Origin: Draconibacterium mangrovi
GTDB lineage: Bacteria > Bacteroidota > Bacteroidia > Bacteroidales > Prolixibacteraceae
Direction: 5' to 3'
Length of the DNA: 64,000 bases
Assembly: GCF_010586825.1 (NCBI RefSeq)
Contig: NZ_JAAAGB010000009.1
Span: 162,970 to 226,969 of the forward strand
The stretch's first letter is position 1; the number at the start of each line of letters is the position of its first letter. A program made the position numbers and the translations under genes. A model generated the notes under the pieces. The model made no database searches. It worked only from the letters and a program-made list of their open reading frames with translations, and was not told the DNA's origin. Of the stretch, positions 56,778-64,000 are shown one piece after another.

Positions 56778-57042
56778 CCGCGGAGGCCATTTTCATTGGC
56801 CGGAAGCCCGCTAACGCTTGCGCGGAGCCTTCTTCAGGTCGCCGGAAGGCTTCTTTTGGTCGTGCGGAGCCTTCTTCGTATGACGCGCTGTCAGCTTTCA
56901 GTTGTGCGGAACACTTTTCACCTGACGCGCTGTCAGCTTTGAGTCGTGCGGAGACCACTTTCACTCGCGCAGAATACATTTTCACCTGTGCGAAATCCTT
57001 TTGTTCCAATTCACGATCGATATATATTCCTTTTTGTTTCAT
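56755..57042 (-). CDS. Possible small heptad-repeat protein
   Basis: A frame of about 95 residues from ATG 57042 (MKQKGIYIDRELEQK) reads through the whole 21-bp array as seven-residue repeats of the type xSAxxKx (YSARVKV, VSARLKA, GSARPKE). An in-frame ATG at 57072 is an alternative. The opposite strand is open too, so the frame alone is weak evidence. Expression is unproven. Confidence 0.3.
   Translation of the reverse strand: MKQKGIYIDRELEQKDFAQVKMYSARVKVVSARLKADSASGEKCSAQLKADSASYEEGSARPKEAFRRPEEGSAQALAGFRPMKMASAAKNIGKG
56778..57008. repeat. Tandem array of eleven 21-bp units
   Basis: Eleven units of 21 bases run from 56778 to 57008; examples are GTGCGGAGCCTTCTTCGTAT and ACGCGCTGTCAGCTTTCAGT. 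Two units are nearly identical (56883-56903 and 56925-56945). The period is the same as the array at 27.4 kb though the sequence differs. Confidence 0.85.
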
Positions 57043-57074
57043 TGTTAATTCCTTTGCCTTTTGCCAACTCATTC

Positions 57075-57240
57075 ACTCAGTTACTCATTCACTACACTAC
57101 TGTTCAATTGCTAAATTGTAAAACTGAAAACTGCGACTGAAAACTGCAAACTTTCCTCCTATTCTGCAATCTCAAATCGTTAATCTTCATTCTGCAATCT
57201 TCTCCTCTTCATTCATCCGTAATCGTTAAAATTAATCCTT
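57075..57240. repeat. Copy of the ~173-bp dispersed repeat
   Basis: CAATTGCTAAATTGTAAAAC, AACTGCGACTGAAAACTGCA and AATCTCAAATCGTTAATCTT occur in the same order as in the 48.8-49.9 kb array. Confidence 0.7.
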
Positions 57241-57246
57241 TCCACG

Positions 57247-57957
57247 CTAATTCTCCTCTTTTATATAAATTGGTTGTTGCGCCGGTTTCGGGAAAATAAC
57301 GATACCCGTGCTTGGCCGCTCTGATTCCGGATACTCATAGGCTTTACAACCATCATCAACACTAATTACCCAGAAGGTTGTTTCGCCTTCCGGTAATGCT
57401 TCTATTATCGGAATAGTGATCTCCGGACCAACTACATCGCCATTTAAATTAAATACACTTGGTGTAACAGCATCGCCAATGGTGTAGGTAACGGTATATG
57501 GCCCTCTTCCGGTAAAGCGAATATATACATTGGTTGGATCGCCAATACAAACCGAGTCGGCGGAAAATGCCATATCCAGATTGGATTCCAGAACTTCCAT
57601 TACATACATTTCTACATTATCGGTACATGACACCTCGTCCCAAACATGAATTCGAACGTAATATTCGCCCGGAGCAAGACCGGTTACTTCAACCGTACTA
57701 CCCGCATACTGCCCATCAACAAAATACAATGCAGGATCGAGCGTTGTAGCCGGATCGAGCACATCGGTTGGACTGGGCGACGCATTATATATTCCCCACA
57801 CAAAATGTGTTTCAGGAATATTGGGCCGACTGCTTACACTAAACGTCATCGTATCGCATTCCTGAATAGCAATCTGTGCTGCAGCATTTGCCACAGCCAG
57901 CACCGCCAGCAGAATTGCCAGAATAAAATGGATAATATGTTGTTTTAATCGGTACAT
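57247..57957 (-). CDS. Secreted protein of unknown function in the surface cluster
   Basis: 236 residues from ATG 57957 (signal peptide MYRLKQHIIHFILAILLAVL... ending AAAQ). The mature protein is Ig-like: IQECDTMTFSVSSRPN, GLAPGEYYVRIHVWDEVSCTDN in parts, and FTGRGPYTVTYTIGD. It ends IVIFPKPAQQPIYIKEEN with no T9SS sorting domain. A PKP-type C-terminus also appears in the two other smaller secreted proteins of this cluster. Unknown role; probably works with the giant protein. Confidence 0.72.
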   Translation of the reverse strand: MYRLKQHIIHFILAILLAVLAVANAAAQIAIQECDTMTFSVSSRPNIPETHFVWGIYNASPSPTDVLDPATTLDPALYFVDGQYAGSTVEVTGLAPGEYYVRIHVWDEVSCTDNVEMYVMEVLESNLDMAFSADSVCIGDPTNVYIRFTGRGPYTVTYTIGDAVTPSVFNLNGDVVGPEITIPIIEALPEGETTFWVISVDDGCKAYEYPESERPSTGIVIFPKPAQQPIYIKEEN

Positions 57958-59399
57958 AAGTATTAGCTGCGGGTTTCGAGCCTTTTCTGTCATTCCGAGC
58001 ACAGAGAGCCTGCCTTACGGTAGTCAGGAAATCTGTTGCGTCAGAGTTCTCTTGTTACAGATCTCTCCTCACCTATTCGTCGAGATGACAGCTTTTATTT
58101 CTTCTTTTGTTTGTCTTTCTTTTTTACACATTCTCTTTTACAATTCTTTTCTCTTACCCGGACAGCCGGTTTTTAGTCTGCAAATATTTACCTATTCTTT
58201 TGTTTAACCTCTACCGGCACTGGTAAATTGATAAACTTTTAAACTATATGTTTTGCACATTGCCTGTTGCTAATTCAATATTCCCGGCGCTAACGCAACG
58301 GGCTATAACGTTTCGCCCCTTTGGGGCTATTTTGCATATTGCCATTTGCATATTGCCTATTCATTTAATCCATGCTTCGATCGAGACAGGTCCGCTCCGG
58401 ATGACAGTCCGGCATTCTACTATTCCACTCTTCCATCATTGGCTTTTCCTCCTGCATTCGGACATTTCCCGTGCAGTATTGGCGGAATGCCTTTGTTGGA
58501 TGGAGTGCATAAACCGCTGTGTGCTCTGTGTTTTCTCCGCGTTCTTTGTGGTTATTTCTTTTTACCACAGAGTCCATTGAGAATCCACAGAGGCTCACAG
58601 AGGGTTGATTAAGCGTGACAAGCCCGTTGGCCATAGCAAGGCTATTTGCCGGTGCACGGCCACGAGGCCCGTCGCGCATATTTAGCAATGGACTGCCCTT
58701 AAAGAAGCTACAAGCTTCGAGCTTCGAGCTTCGAGTAACCCCCTTTGTCCTTCGGACACCCGCCGGTTGATCGGGCAGGTTTCCCCCTCCCGACAAAAGT
58801 ACGGGACAAGCTAAGTGGGGAAAGACGTTGTGAACGATGGATTGTACTCGCCACTCAGGTCTCGTTTCTCGCGACTCTACGGGCGGCGCATTGCCTTTCC
58901 AGATGTTGTGTATATTATACTTCACATTTCATCATGTTTTTAATTTTTAAATCGTTGCGTTCTTACTATTGATTGTCATTCCGAACGAAGAGAGGAATCT
59001 TTAACTCCTTTGCTCCTCTGTGACAGATCTCTCAGTTGTCCCTCCTTCGAGATGACACGAGAAACTGCAATGACAAACGCTATTCAGAAACGCTGTTTAT
59101 TTCACATGCCCTACATGGGCTTCTCTCCCAAGTGCTCCGTCAAACGACAGATAGTTCATTTTAATCCTTTACTATTAATCGTTAATCCTTTCTCACTTCC
59201 TTTTCATAACCTTTTCAGCTACAAGTTGCAAGTTGTTAATCACTTTTGCCTTTACACTTTTAACTTTTGCCTTGAAATTGCCCAGGGCGAAGAGCAAAGG
59301 GCACGAAACCGTGGCTCCATGCGCTTTGCCCGTTACGCGCTGCGCTATCTTGTCCGTCAACCGACGGATTAGGTTATGAAAAAGCAAAGTTCGGAACTG
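57958..59399. repeat. Repeat-rich intergenic region between two secreted-protein genes
   Basis: Holds two MITE-like elements with TGTCATTCCGA/GAGATGACA ends (57988-58090 and 58974-59057). Also present are a GC-rich hairpin unit (58289-58332; CGCCCCTTTGGGGCTATTTT), an inverted CACAGAG element (58516-58605), a tandem AGCTTCGAGCTTCGAGCTTC (58711-58736), and a hairpin repeat (58739-58820; CCCTTTGTCCTTCGGACACC). I see no gene in it. Confidence 0.75.
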
Positions 59400-60749
59400 T
59401 TATTGTTCGTCACCTGTTTTAAGTTCAGTATCAACTGCACCTCCAACTGCATTTTCGACTTCAGGTCTTGGAGTAATATTATATAAAATACCATCATGAG
59501 TAAGACCACCAAAACGGTCAATTGTACAATCTCCATCGTGTAAATCACCCAATACTGGATTTTCATATCCGTCAGCAGCAGTGGTACCAGCTCCATCATA
59601 TGCAAGGCCATCTACTTCAAAATGTATACTGCGGACTGCATCATCGTGTTCATATTGTGTACCCCAATCCAGCCTTACTCTCACAACAATACAGTCGTGA
59701 CCACCAGTAGGAATAGCACCTGCACCGATTGTTCCGGCTGCAGCAGCACTAGCAGCAGCAATAACAGCTGTACTTTCATACCCTGTGGCCTGAGTAGAAT
59801 CAGCCCAATTACTAATTGTATTCCAACCTGTACCAGCAGCAGCATCAGCAGCATAAGCCCACTCTGCTACAAGCGCCTCATAATCGTTTCCACCAGAATT
59901 GTATTCTATAAAGAAATTTGGCAACCAAGAATCTACATAATTTGCGGCAGTTACCATAAAGTAAACCCAGTTTTCTCCATAATCAACAATCAAAGAATCT
60001 CCAGGAGTAATATCCGGACCAATAGTTCCAGTTCCTGGATTATAAATAGCAGATTCGATTGGAGAAACACATTCGAAATATGGCTCAGTAGAAGTTCTAT
60101 CAGCAACGCTATCGCCACTTTGACTCAAAACGGCAACATCAAGAGTAAATGCAGGTTGCGGAATAATTCTATATACCACAATGTTATCGTTACAGCGATC
60201 TTCGCTTTCAACATACGCTACCAGCAAAATAGCTTCGTTCGCTGTAGTTAAACCACTAAAATATTTCCATGACATTGTTATTGAGTGTGCAATAGTACCG
60301 TCAGAAGTAATACCTGCAGTAGTGGCTCCGTCTGCGTCTAGGTTATAAGTAGTTGCTCGATCTATAACACTTAGAATATAACTACCGTTACCATCACCAG
60401 GATCAATATCATCATCTGTTCTTGGCAGAATTTGATTATTATTATCTACTAACTGCTGAGAATCGTCAATTAAATCAAAGTTGTTAACCACAAACCATCG
60501 AACGTCGTCGGTCGCATTAGTAGTATTAACTATATAAGTATACTCTACTCCGGGATTAGGGTGTAATTCATCCACCAGATCACAGTTTGATAATGGTGTT
60601 GGCGCAATACAATCCGGTACCTTGTCCAAATACTGCAAGTAACCATTACCTGCTGTTCCATCATAATGGGCATTAGTTTGTCCATAAGAATTCATACCGA
60701 CTAAAATAGCCGCGACAAAAACTGTTAGAATTAAAATTTGCTTTTTCAT
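59400..60749 (-). CDS. Large secreted protein of unknown function in the surface cluster
   Basis: 449 residues with a signal peptide (MKKQILILTVFVAAILVGMN, cleavage near SYGQ). The mature protein is rich in D, T and A and shows no family motif I know; an Ig-like strand pattern is possible (YTYIVNTTNATDDVRWFVVN). The end (ILYNITPRPEVENAVGG) resembles the C-terminus of the HYR protein upstream. No sorting domain. Its codons are A-rich and give alanine runs (AAIAAASAAAAG). Confidence 0.72.
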   Translation of the reverse strand: MKKQILILTVFVAAILVGMNSYGQTNAHYDGTAGNGYLQYLDKVPDCIAPTPLSNCDLVDELHPNPGVEYTYIVNTTNATDDVRWFVVNNFDLIDDSQQLVDNNNQILPRTDDDIDPGDGNGSYILSVIDRATTYNLDADGATTAGITSDGTIAHSITMSWKYFSGLTTANEAILLVAYVESEDRCNDNIVVYRIIPQPAFTLDVAVLSQSGDSVADRTSTEPYFECVSPIESAIYNPGTGTIGPDITPGDSLIVDYGENWVYFMVTAANYVDSWLPNFFIEYNSGGNDYEALVAEWAYAADAAAGTGWNTISNWADSTQATGYESTAVIAAASAAAAGTIGAGAIPTGGHDCIVVRVRLDWGTQYEHDDAVRSIHFEVDGLAYDGAGTTAADGYENPVLGDLHDGDCTIDRFGGLTHDGILYNITPRPEVENAVGGAVDTELKTGDEQ

Positions 60750-60807
60750 AATTTAAAATTTTAATGTTTGCTGTTCTTTGGTTTATATCTGGTTAGTGCT
60801 GATCTTT

Positions 60808-60850
60808 CACCCCCTGTCCTGCGGACATCCTCCGTCAGCTGACGGAGAAC
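60808..60850 (-). repeat. Hairpin repeat, reverse copy
   Basis: CACCCCCTGTCCTGCGGACA is followed by TCCTCCGTCAGCTGACGGAG. It has two hairpins, GTCCTGCGGAC and CTCCGTCAGCTGACGGAG. Confidence 0.72.
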
Positions 60851-60942
60851 CTGCAACAATGTTGCTTTTCCGATAAACAAGTTGTTTCTAATCTGCCACT
60901 TGCCCTTTCAATAAACTTCAGAACGTTTTTTTGTTGTTTGTT

Positions 60943-60987
60943 GACCCCCTTGTCCTTCGGACATTCCCCCCAAGGGGGAAAATTCCC
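60943..60987 (-). repeat. Hairpin repeat, reverse copy
   Basis: GACCCCCTTGTCCTTCGGAC is followed by the palindrome TTCCCCCCAAGGGGGAA. Confidence 0.72.
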
Positions 60988-61098
60988 AAAAACAAGCTGA
61001 TCAATTTTGTTTGTTTGTTGATTGACATTTTGGTTAATTGTTGAGTGTCAATCAGTTTTTTTACTTAATAATGATAAGGTGTCTCTTCATTGTTTCAT

Positions 61099-61142
61099 TA
61101 CCCCTCTGTCTTTCGACATCTCCCCTTAATAAGGGGAGAGCG
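61099..61142 (-). repeat. Hairpin repeat, reverse copy
   Basis: TACCCCTCTGTCTTTCGACA is followed by the palindrome CTCCCCTTAATAAGGGGAG. Confidence 0.7.
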
Positions 61143-61197
61143 CCTTTAAGGAGAGCTGCTGCATATTCAATACTTTTGCTGTCCTTGCTTAAAACGT

Positions 61198-61248
61198 CTT
61201 CCCCTTGCAAGGGGAAGTGTCCCGAAAATTCGGGACGAAGGGGTATGG
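61198..61248 (+). repeat. Hairpin repeat, forward copy
   Basis: Palindrome CTTCCCCTTGCAAGGGGAAG, then GTCCCGAAAATTCGGGAC, then GAAGGGGTATGG. It is the forward orientation of the family. Confidence 0.72.
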
Positions 61249-61326
61249 TACAACTCCAAAACCTCTTATCCGGTTTTCAAAATTTCAATTTTCTCTTCAA
61301 CTTCTTTGAAGAGGTTTGTAAATAGG

Positions 61327-61412
61327 TCACCCCCTGTCCTTCGGGATCCTCCGTCAGCTGACGGAGAACTAGCTTTATTGCAGCTTTTGCAACGTTTAGC
61401 TGGCCTTTAGCC
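61327..61412 (-). repeat. Hairpin repeat plus paired small hairpins
   Basis: CACCCCCTGTCCTTCGGGAT and CTCCGTCAGCTGACGGAG (61327-61370) are followed by TTGCAGCTTTTGCAA and CTGGCCTTTAGCCAG, two small hairpins that recur at 61525-61563. Confidence 0.7.
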
Positions 61413-61481
61413 AGAAGATGTTTTCAGTACTTCAATTTTTTCTTCTGCTTTTCAGAAGAAGTTTGGTTTAATCATTCAAAT

Positions 61482-61563
61482 TCACCCCCTGTCCTTCGGA
61501 CATCCCCCTAAAGGGGGAATTAGCTTTGTTGCAGCTTTTGCAACGTTGAGCTGGCCTTTGGCC
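61482..61563 (-). repeat. Hairpin repeat plus paired small hairpins, second copy
   Basis: CACCCCCTGTCCTTCGGACA and CCCCCTAAAGGGGG (61482-61521) are followed by GTTGCAGCTTTTGCAAC and CTGGCCTTTGGCCAG. The layout repeats that at 61327-61412. Confidence 0.72.
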
Positions 61564-61576
61564 AGAGGTTTTTGTT

Positions 61577-61676
61577 CGCTAAATCAAGGGGGCATGCCAC
61601 GTTTGGCAATTCCCCTGATTTCCTAATACAGATGGCCGGGCCACGGAAGCTGATTAAAGATTAGGAATTCAAATCC
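61577..61676. repeat. Nested inverted repeats of unknown nature
   Basis: AATCAAGGGGGCATGCC pairs with GGCAATTCCCCTGATT (with one bulge), and TTCCTAAT pairs with ATTAGGAA further out (61619-61626 with about 61662-61669). The arrangement could fold as a structured RNA on either strand or mark the end of a mobile element. Confidence 0.45.
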
Positions 61677-61813
61677 TTATGCGTCTTTTTCACTTATACT
61701 GCGTTAAGCTCTCCTTAAATAGCTGATGCTATTCGCGTCGATCTTGCCTTGTCTAAGTAAAAAATCCATCATAACTCTTTTAAATTTTAATCATTAAACA
61801 ACTTCCAGAGAAA

Positions 61814-61873
61814 GTGGTGATTATTTAGTGTATCGCCTAAATACTTGTTGTTGTTGTAGAGAATAACCACCAC
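61814..61873. repeat. Separated inverted repeat
   Basis: GTGGTGATTATT (61814-61825) and AATAACCACCAC (61862-61873) are inverted with one mismatch and 36 bases between them. Meaning unknown. Confidence 0.45.
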
Positions 61874-62076
61874 GGTTCTCTTTAGCCTCAGGCAACCGGA
61901 AACCAGTCGCCTTTACAGAACCATACTTTCTGCCTACTCTGTTCGGTAGAAAGATTTAATCTTTAGTCATGTTTCATAGGCACTCATTTTATTGGCGTTA
62001 GCAAATGTCCCAGACTGTCCTTTCAGAACGGACTGAATTAAGCAAGTTTCTGAAATGTTACCTGAGTTTGATAACT

Positions 62077-62140
62077 GACCCCTCCTAACCTCCCCAAAGG
62101 GGAGGAAATTTCCCCCTTCGGGGGACAAAGGGGGTCTGTT
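62077..62140. repeat. Double hairpin repeat
   Basis: TGACCCCTCCTAACCTCCCC and the palindrome CCTCCCCAAAGGGGAGG are followed by TCCCCCTTCGGGGGACAAAG and GGGGTC. It looks like two family members in tandem, in opposite orientation. Confidence 0.68.
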
Positions 62141-62337
62141 CCCTTTTCTACAATAACTCATTTCAAAAATGCTGGCTAAACCACTCCACTGTTTTTCACT
62201 CTTTGAAATCAGGAAGAATGGGAATAATTTATTATCTCCTGTGCCCATGGTTTCGAATACAGAAAGATGGGCGTTTTTTGTTATACCCGCTACCCTCTTT
62301 GAGGACGGGTTATTATATTTTATTGTTAATAACGTAG

Positions 62338-62492
62338 CTGTTAGCTGCGAGCCGCGAGCCGCGAGCCTGTACCCCCCGACTTCCGCCGGGTCTTCTTCGA
62401 AGCCACCGGCTCCACTCGTCCCCCTACCAGTAGGGGGACAGTTGAGGCCGCAAGCTCCGTTGTACGGAGTGAGGCCGAAACGGGGGGTAAAG
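62338..62492. repeat. CGAG tandem and long hairpin repeat
   Basis: AGCTGCGAGCCGCGAGCCGC (62345 region) is followed by ACCCCCCGACTTCCGCCGGG, TCTTCTTCGAAGCC, CCCCCTACCAGTAGGGGG and an outer arm CGGGGGGT. The left and right ends (ACCCCCC/GGGGGGT) are inverted. Confidence 0.62.
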
Positions 62493-62509
62493 TTTTCTCC
62501 TTTATCTTC

Positions 62510-62676
62510 TGTCATTCCGAACAAAGTGAGGAATCTGTTACTCTGTTGCTCTAATGCTACAGATCTCTCAGTCCGACCTCCTTCGAGTCTCTCTGTCATT
62601 CCGAACGAAGAGAGGAATCTGTTTCTGTTTCGCTCCGCTATGGCAGTTCTCTCCTCGTGTCCTCGTTGAGATGACA
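62510..62676. repeat. Two adjacent MITE-like TGTCATTCCGA elements
   Basis: First element 62510-62590 (TGTCATTCCGAACAAAGTGA, ending CTTCGAGTCTC, right end damaged). Second element 62594-62676 begins TGTCATTCCGAACGAAGAGA and ends GAGATGACA. The ends are inverted repeats. Similar copies are at 57988-58090 and 58974-59057. Confidence 0.75.
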
Positions 62677-62715
62677 ATTGATGCATGGTTTCTATGTTAT
62701 TATCGTATCTCATTT

Positions 62716-64000
62716 TTAATAGGCCGCTTTAATTACTTGTGGTCGTGGTGTTATCGTAATGTCTTTTCTAAGCTCTTCAGTAATTGGATTACCGTTACAG
62801 TCTTCTATCCAGTAGAATATGCTGTGTGTTACCGTGCTAAAGGTTACGCCATCGCCCCACAGGTAAATATCCTGTGGAATACCACCTGCATCTTCATATT
62901 TTGATGGTTGCCCTGTACCCGTAACATCCGGATGACTAACGGCAGCTCCGGTAACCGGATCGGGTGTATCAGCAAACTCAATGCGCCACTGCAGGTTAGT
63001 AATCATCGATAGTGAATCGCAGCAGTTATCAGTAAGCGATGTTAAATCAAGATCGGTATCGCCCGCTAATAAGGTGCGGTAATCGATTGGCGATTTTTCC
63101 ATGTTCGGATCAACATGATTAAATACCGGATCAGGATCGCTTTCGTTGTAGGTTGCCCAATGCAGCGGATCAACACAGTTTTCATACGGATCGGCGGTAA
63201 TTACCGGCGGCTCTTCGTCGGTAACAATTACCAGGTGTTCGCATTCAGCAGATCCTGAAATATTTTCAGCATACCAGTGAACTCTTGAAGTGCCTGTCTC
63301 AAAATCATAATCAGGAATTGTTGGTGGTCCCGGATTGGCAGCACTTCCAACAAAAGGAGATGCACTGTTTGTTGCCCCAACAGAACCATCCGGATTATAA
63401 ATCGTCCAAATCCAGGTAATTGGTTGTATACCTTCGTTTAAGGTTGGTAATCCAAAACCATCAGGCTGTGGCTCCGAATTTCGGGTAGCTGTACAAACTC
63501 CCGGATCGGTTGTTGTTTCATAATCTGGCGGACAAGTAATTACCGGTGGGCCTTTTACGGTAATTGTAAAACTACAGTCAGCCGTATTTCCATTCCTGTC
63601 GGTAACGGTATAAGTAATGGTTGTTACACCAATATAGAAGGTATTTGGACTAGGATATTCTCCTACTCCGGTCAGTTCACCTGCATCATATTCTGATTCG
63701 TAACCTGCAGGAGGAGTCAATACCCATGACAATACCGAATCCGGACAATTGTCACCCCAATCCAGCGGTGCCAAGCCCGTTACATCATCCTGATAAGGCA
63801 GGTCATAATCGGCCTGTACTTCAATATCAGGAGGACAAACAACAAATGGCAGAAGATCGGTAACTTCGATGTTAATTACACAGGTATATACATTACCCGA
63901 AGCATCAACAATGGTCCAGGTTACGGTATGTGGACCTACTTCAAAACGTTCGGTTAATGGCAACAGGGTAGTAACTGTTCCTACTGCAGCCGGTGGAGTA
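62716..64000 (-). CDS. HYR-domain surface protein (5' end outside window)
   Basis: The frame is open to the right edge, so the start lies beyond 64000. At least 427 residues are visible, with several HYR/Ig-like modules: VGPHTVTWTIVDASGNVYTC, VVCPPDIEVQADYD, YIGVTTITYTVTDRNGNTADC, and VITCPPDYETTTDPGVC. The C-terminus is DITITPRPQVIKAAY with no T9SS domain, so this protein may be held by a partner or the sorting signal lies in another subunit. It is the first visible gene of the minus-strand surface cluster. Confidence 0.82.
   Translation of the reverse strand, partial: TPPAAVGTVTTLLPLTERFEVGPHTVTWTIVDASGNVYTCVINIEVTDLLPFVVCPPDIEVQADYDLPYQDDVTGLAPLDWGDNCPDSVLSWVLTPPAGYESEYDAGELTGVGEYPSPNTFYIGVTTITYTVTDRNGNTADCSFTITVKGPPVITCPPDYETTTDPGVCTATRNSEPQPDGFGLPTLNEGIQPITWIWTIYNPDGSVGATNSASPFVGSAANPGPPTIPDYDFETGTSRVHWYAENISGSAECEHLVIVTDEEPPVITADPYENCVDPLHWATYNESDPDPVFNHVDPNMEKSPIDYRTLLAGDTDLDLTSLTDNCCDSLSMITNLQWRIEFADTPDPVTGAAVSHPDVTGTGQPSKYEDAGGIPQDIYLWGDGVTFSTVTHSIFYWIEDCNGNPITEELRKDITITPRPQVIKAAY

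Larger units (their letters stand above)
60750..62715. other. Two-kilobase repeat-dense region without a supported gene
   Basis: Between the HYR-protein gene and the 449-residue protein gene lie at least eight hairpin repeats, two MITE-like elements and several other inverted repeats (listed separately). Long frames here (for example 61967-62713 minus) cross the repeats and are not regarded as genes. Confidence 0.7.

Noticed and set aside
56768..57121. Plus-strand 117-residue frame over the second 21-bp array
   Set aside because: Both strands are open because of the repeat composition; the minus-strand frame has the more plausible start and is listed only with low confidence.
58365..58925. 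186-residue minus-strand frame
   Set aside because: It crosses the CACAGAG element, the CGAG tandem and a hairpin repeat, with no signal peptide or domain.
61967..62713. 248-residue minus-strand frame in the repeat region
   Set aside because: It reads through two MITE-like elements and several palindromic repeats, giving repeat-derived peptides such as RNRFLSSFGMTE and RPPLSPEGGNFLPFG. No domain is recognisable, and the opposite strand is open for 166 codons.

Overview
The window comes from a member of the Bacteroidota, probably an anaerobic or facultative marine or sediment lineage near Marinilabiliales/Prolixibacteraceae. This rests on type A and type B T9SS sorting domains, SprB/HYR-type giant surface proteins, many lipoproteins, TAnnTTTG-type -7 promoter elements, few Shine-Dalgarno sequences, a Bacteroides-like glycogen cluster and an S46 peptidase. 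The genus cannot be fixed from the sequence alone. No rRNA, tRNA, CRISPR array, integrase or recognisable transposase was seen.

Layout. (1) 1-3.9 kb: end of a beta-glucan utilisation operon with two GH16 endoglucanases (one T9SS-secreted, one a lipoprotein) and a GH3 beta-glucosidase. (2) 4.6-12.7 kb: a methionine locus with a Bacteroidota promoter, a SAM-I riboswitch, a possible 25-residue leader peptide, a homocysteine-biosynthesis protein (HcyBio/DUF39), its NIL/ferredoxin partner, a UPF0280 protein, a DUF559 nuclease gene bracketed by inverted palindromic repeats, metH and metF. Together these genes would make homocysteine without the usual O-acetylhomoserine chemistry, methylate it and supply the methyl group. 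(3) 12.9-18.8 kb: DUF4837 lipoprotein, then an envelope operon of M23 peptidase, dxr, rseP and tatA, then an SRPBCC/GyrI-like protein. (4) 19-25.8 kb: S46 dipeptidyl-peptidase, rnhA, psd, GH97 and an unknown secreted protein. (5) 25.9-36.1 kb: ECF sigma factor with a membrane partner, a 14-unit 21-bp tandem array, rnhB, a glycosyltransferase, a flippase, a DUF3267 membrane protein, frr, pyrH, an acyl-CoA synthetase and an XRE-cupin regulator. (6) 36.4-47.3 kb: glycogen operon glgB - GSCFA - debranching enzyme - glycogen-synthase-like GT4 - GH57 - glgP, with a possible attenuator in its leader. (7) 47.5-48.7 kb: a Cys/Met-metabolism PLP enzyme. (8) 48.7-64 kb: cell-surface gene cluster on the minus strand (HYR protein cut by the window edge, two smaller secreted proteins, and a 2115-residue CHU_C protein with eight 54-residue repeats). 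Its long intergenic gaps are packed with at least six families of dispersed non-coding repeats.

The most unusual points are four: the riboswitch-headed HcyBio pathway fused operonically to metH; the DUF559 nuclease bracketed by the same hairpin repeats that are scattered alone elsewhere in the window; two separate 21-bp (heptad-period) tandem arrays; and the dense repeat landscape around the surface-protein genes. Functions are inferred from sequence motifs read by eye; no database search was possible.
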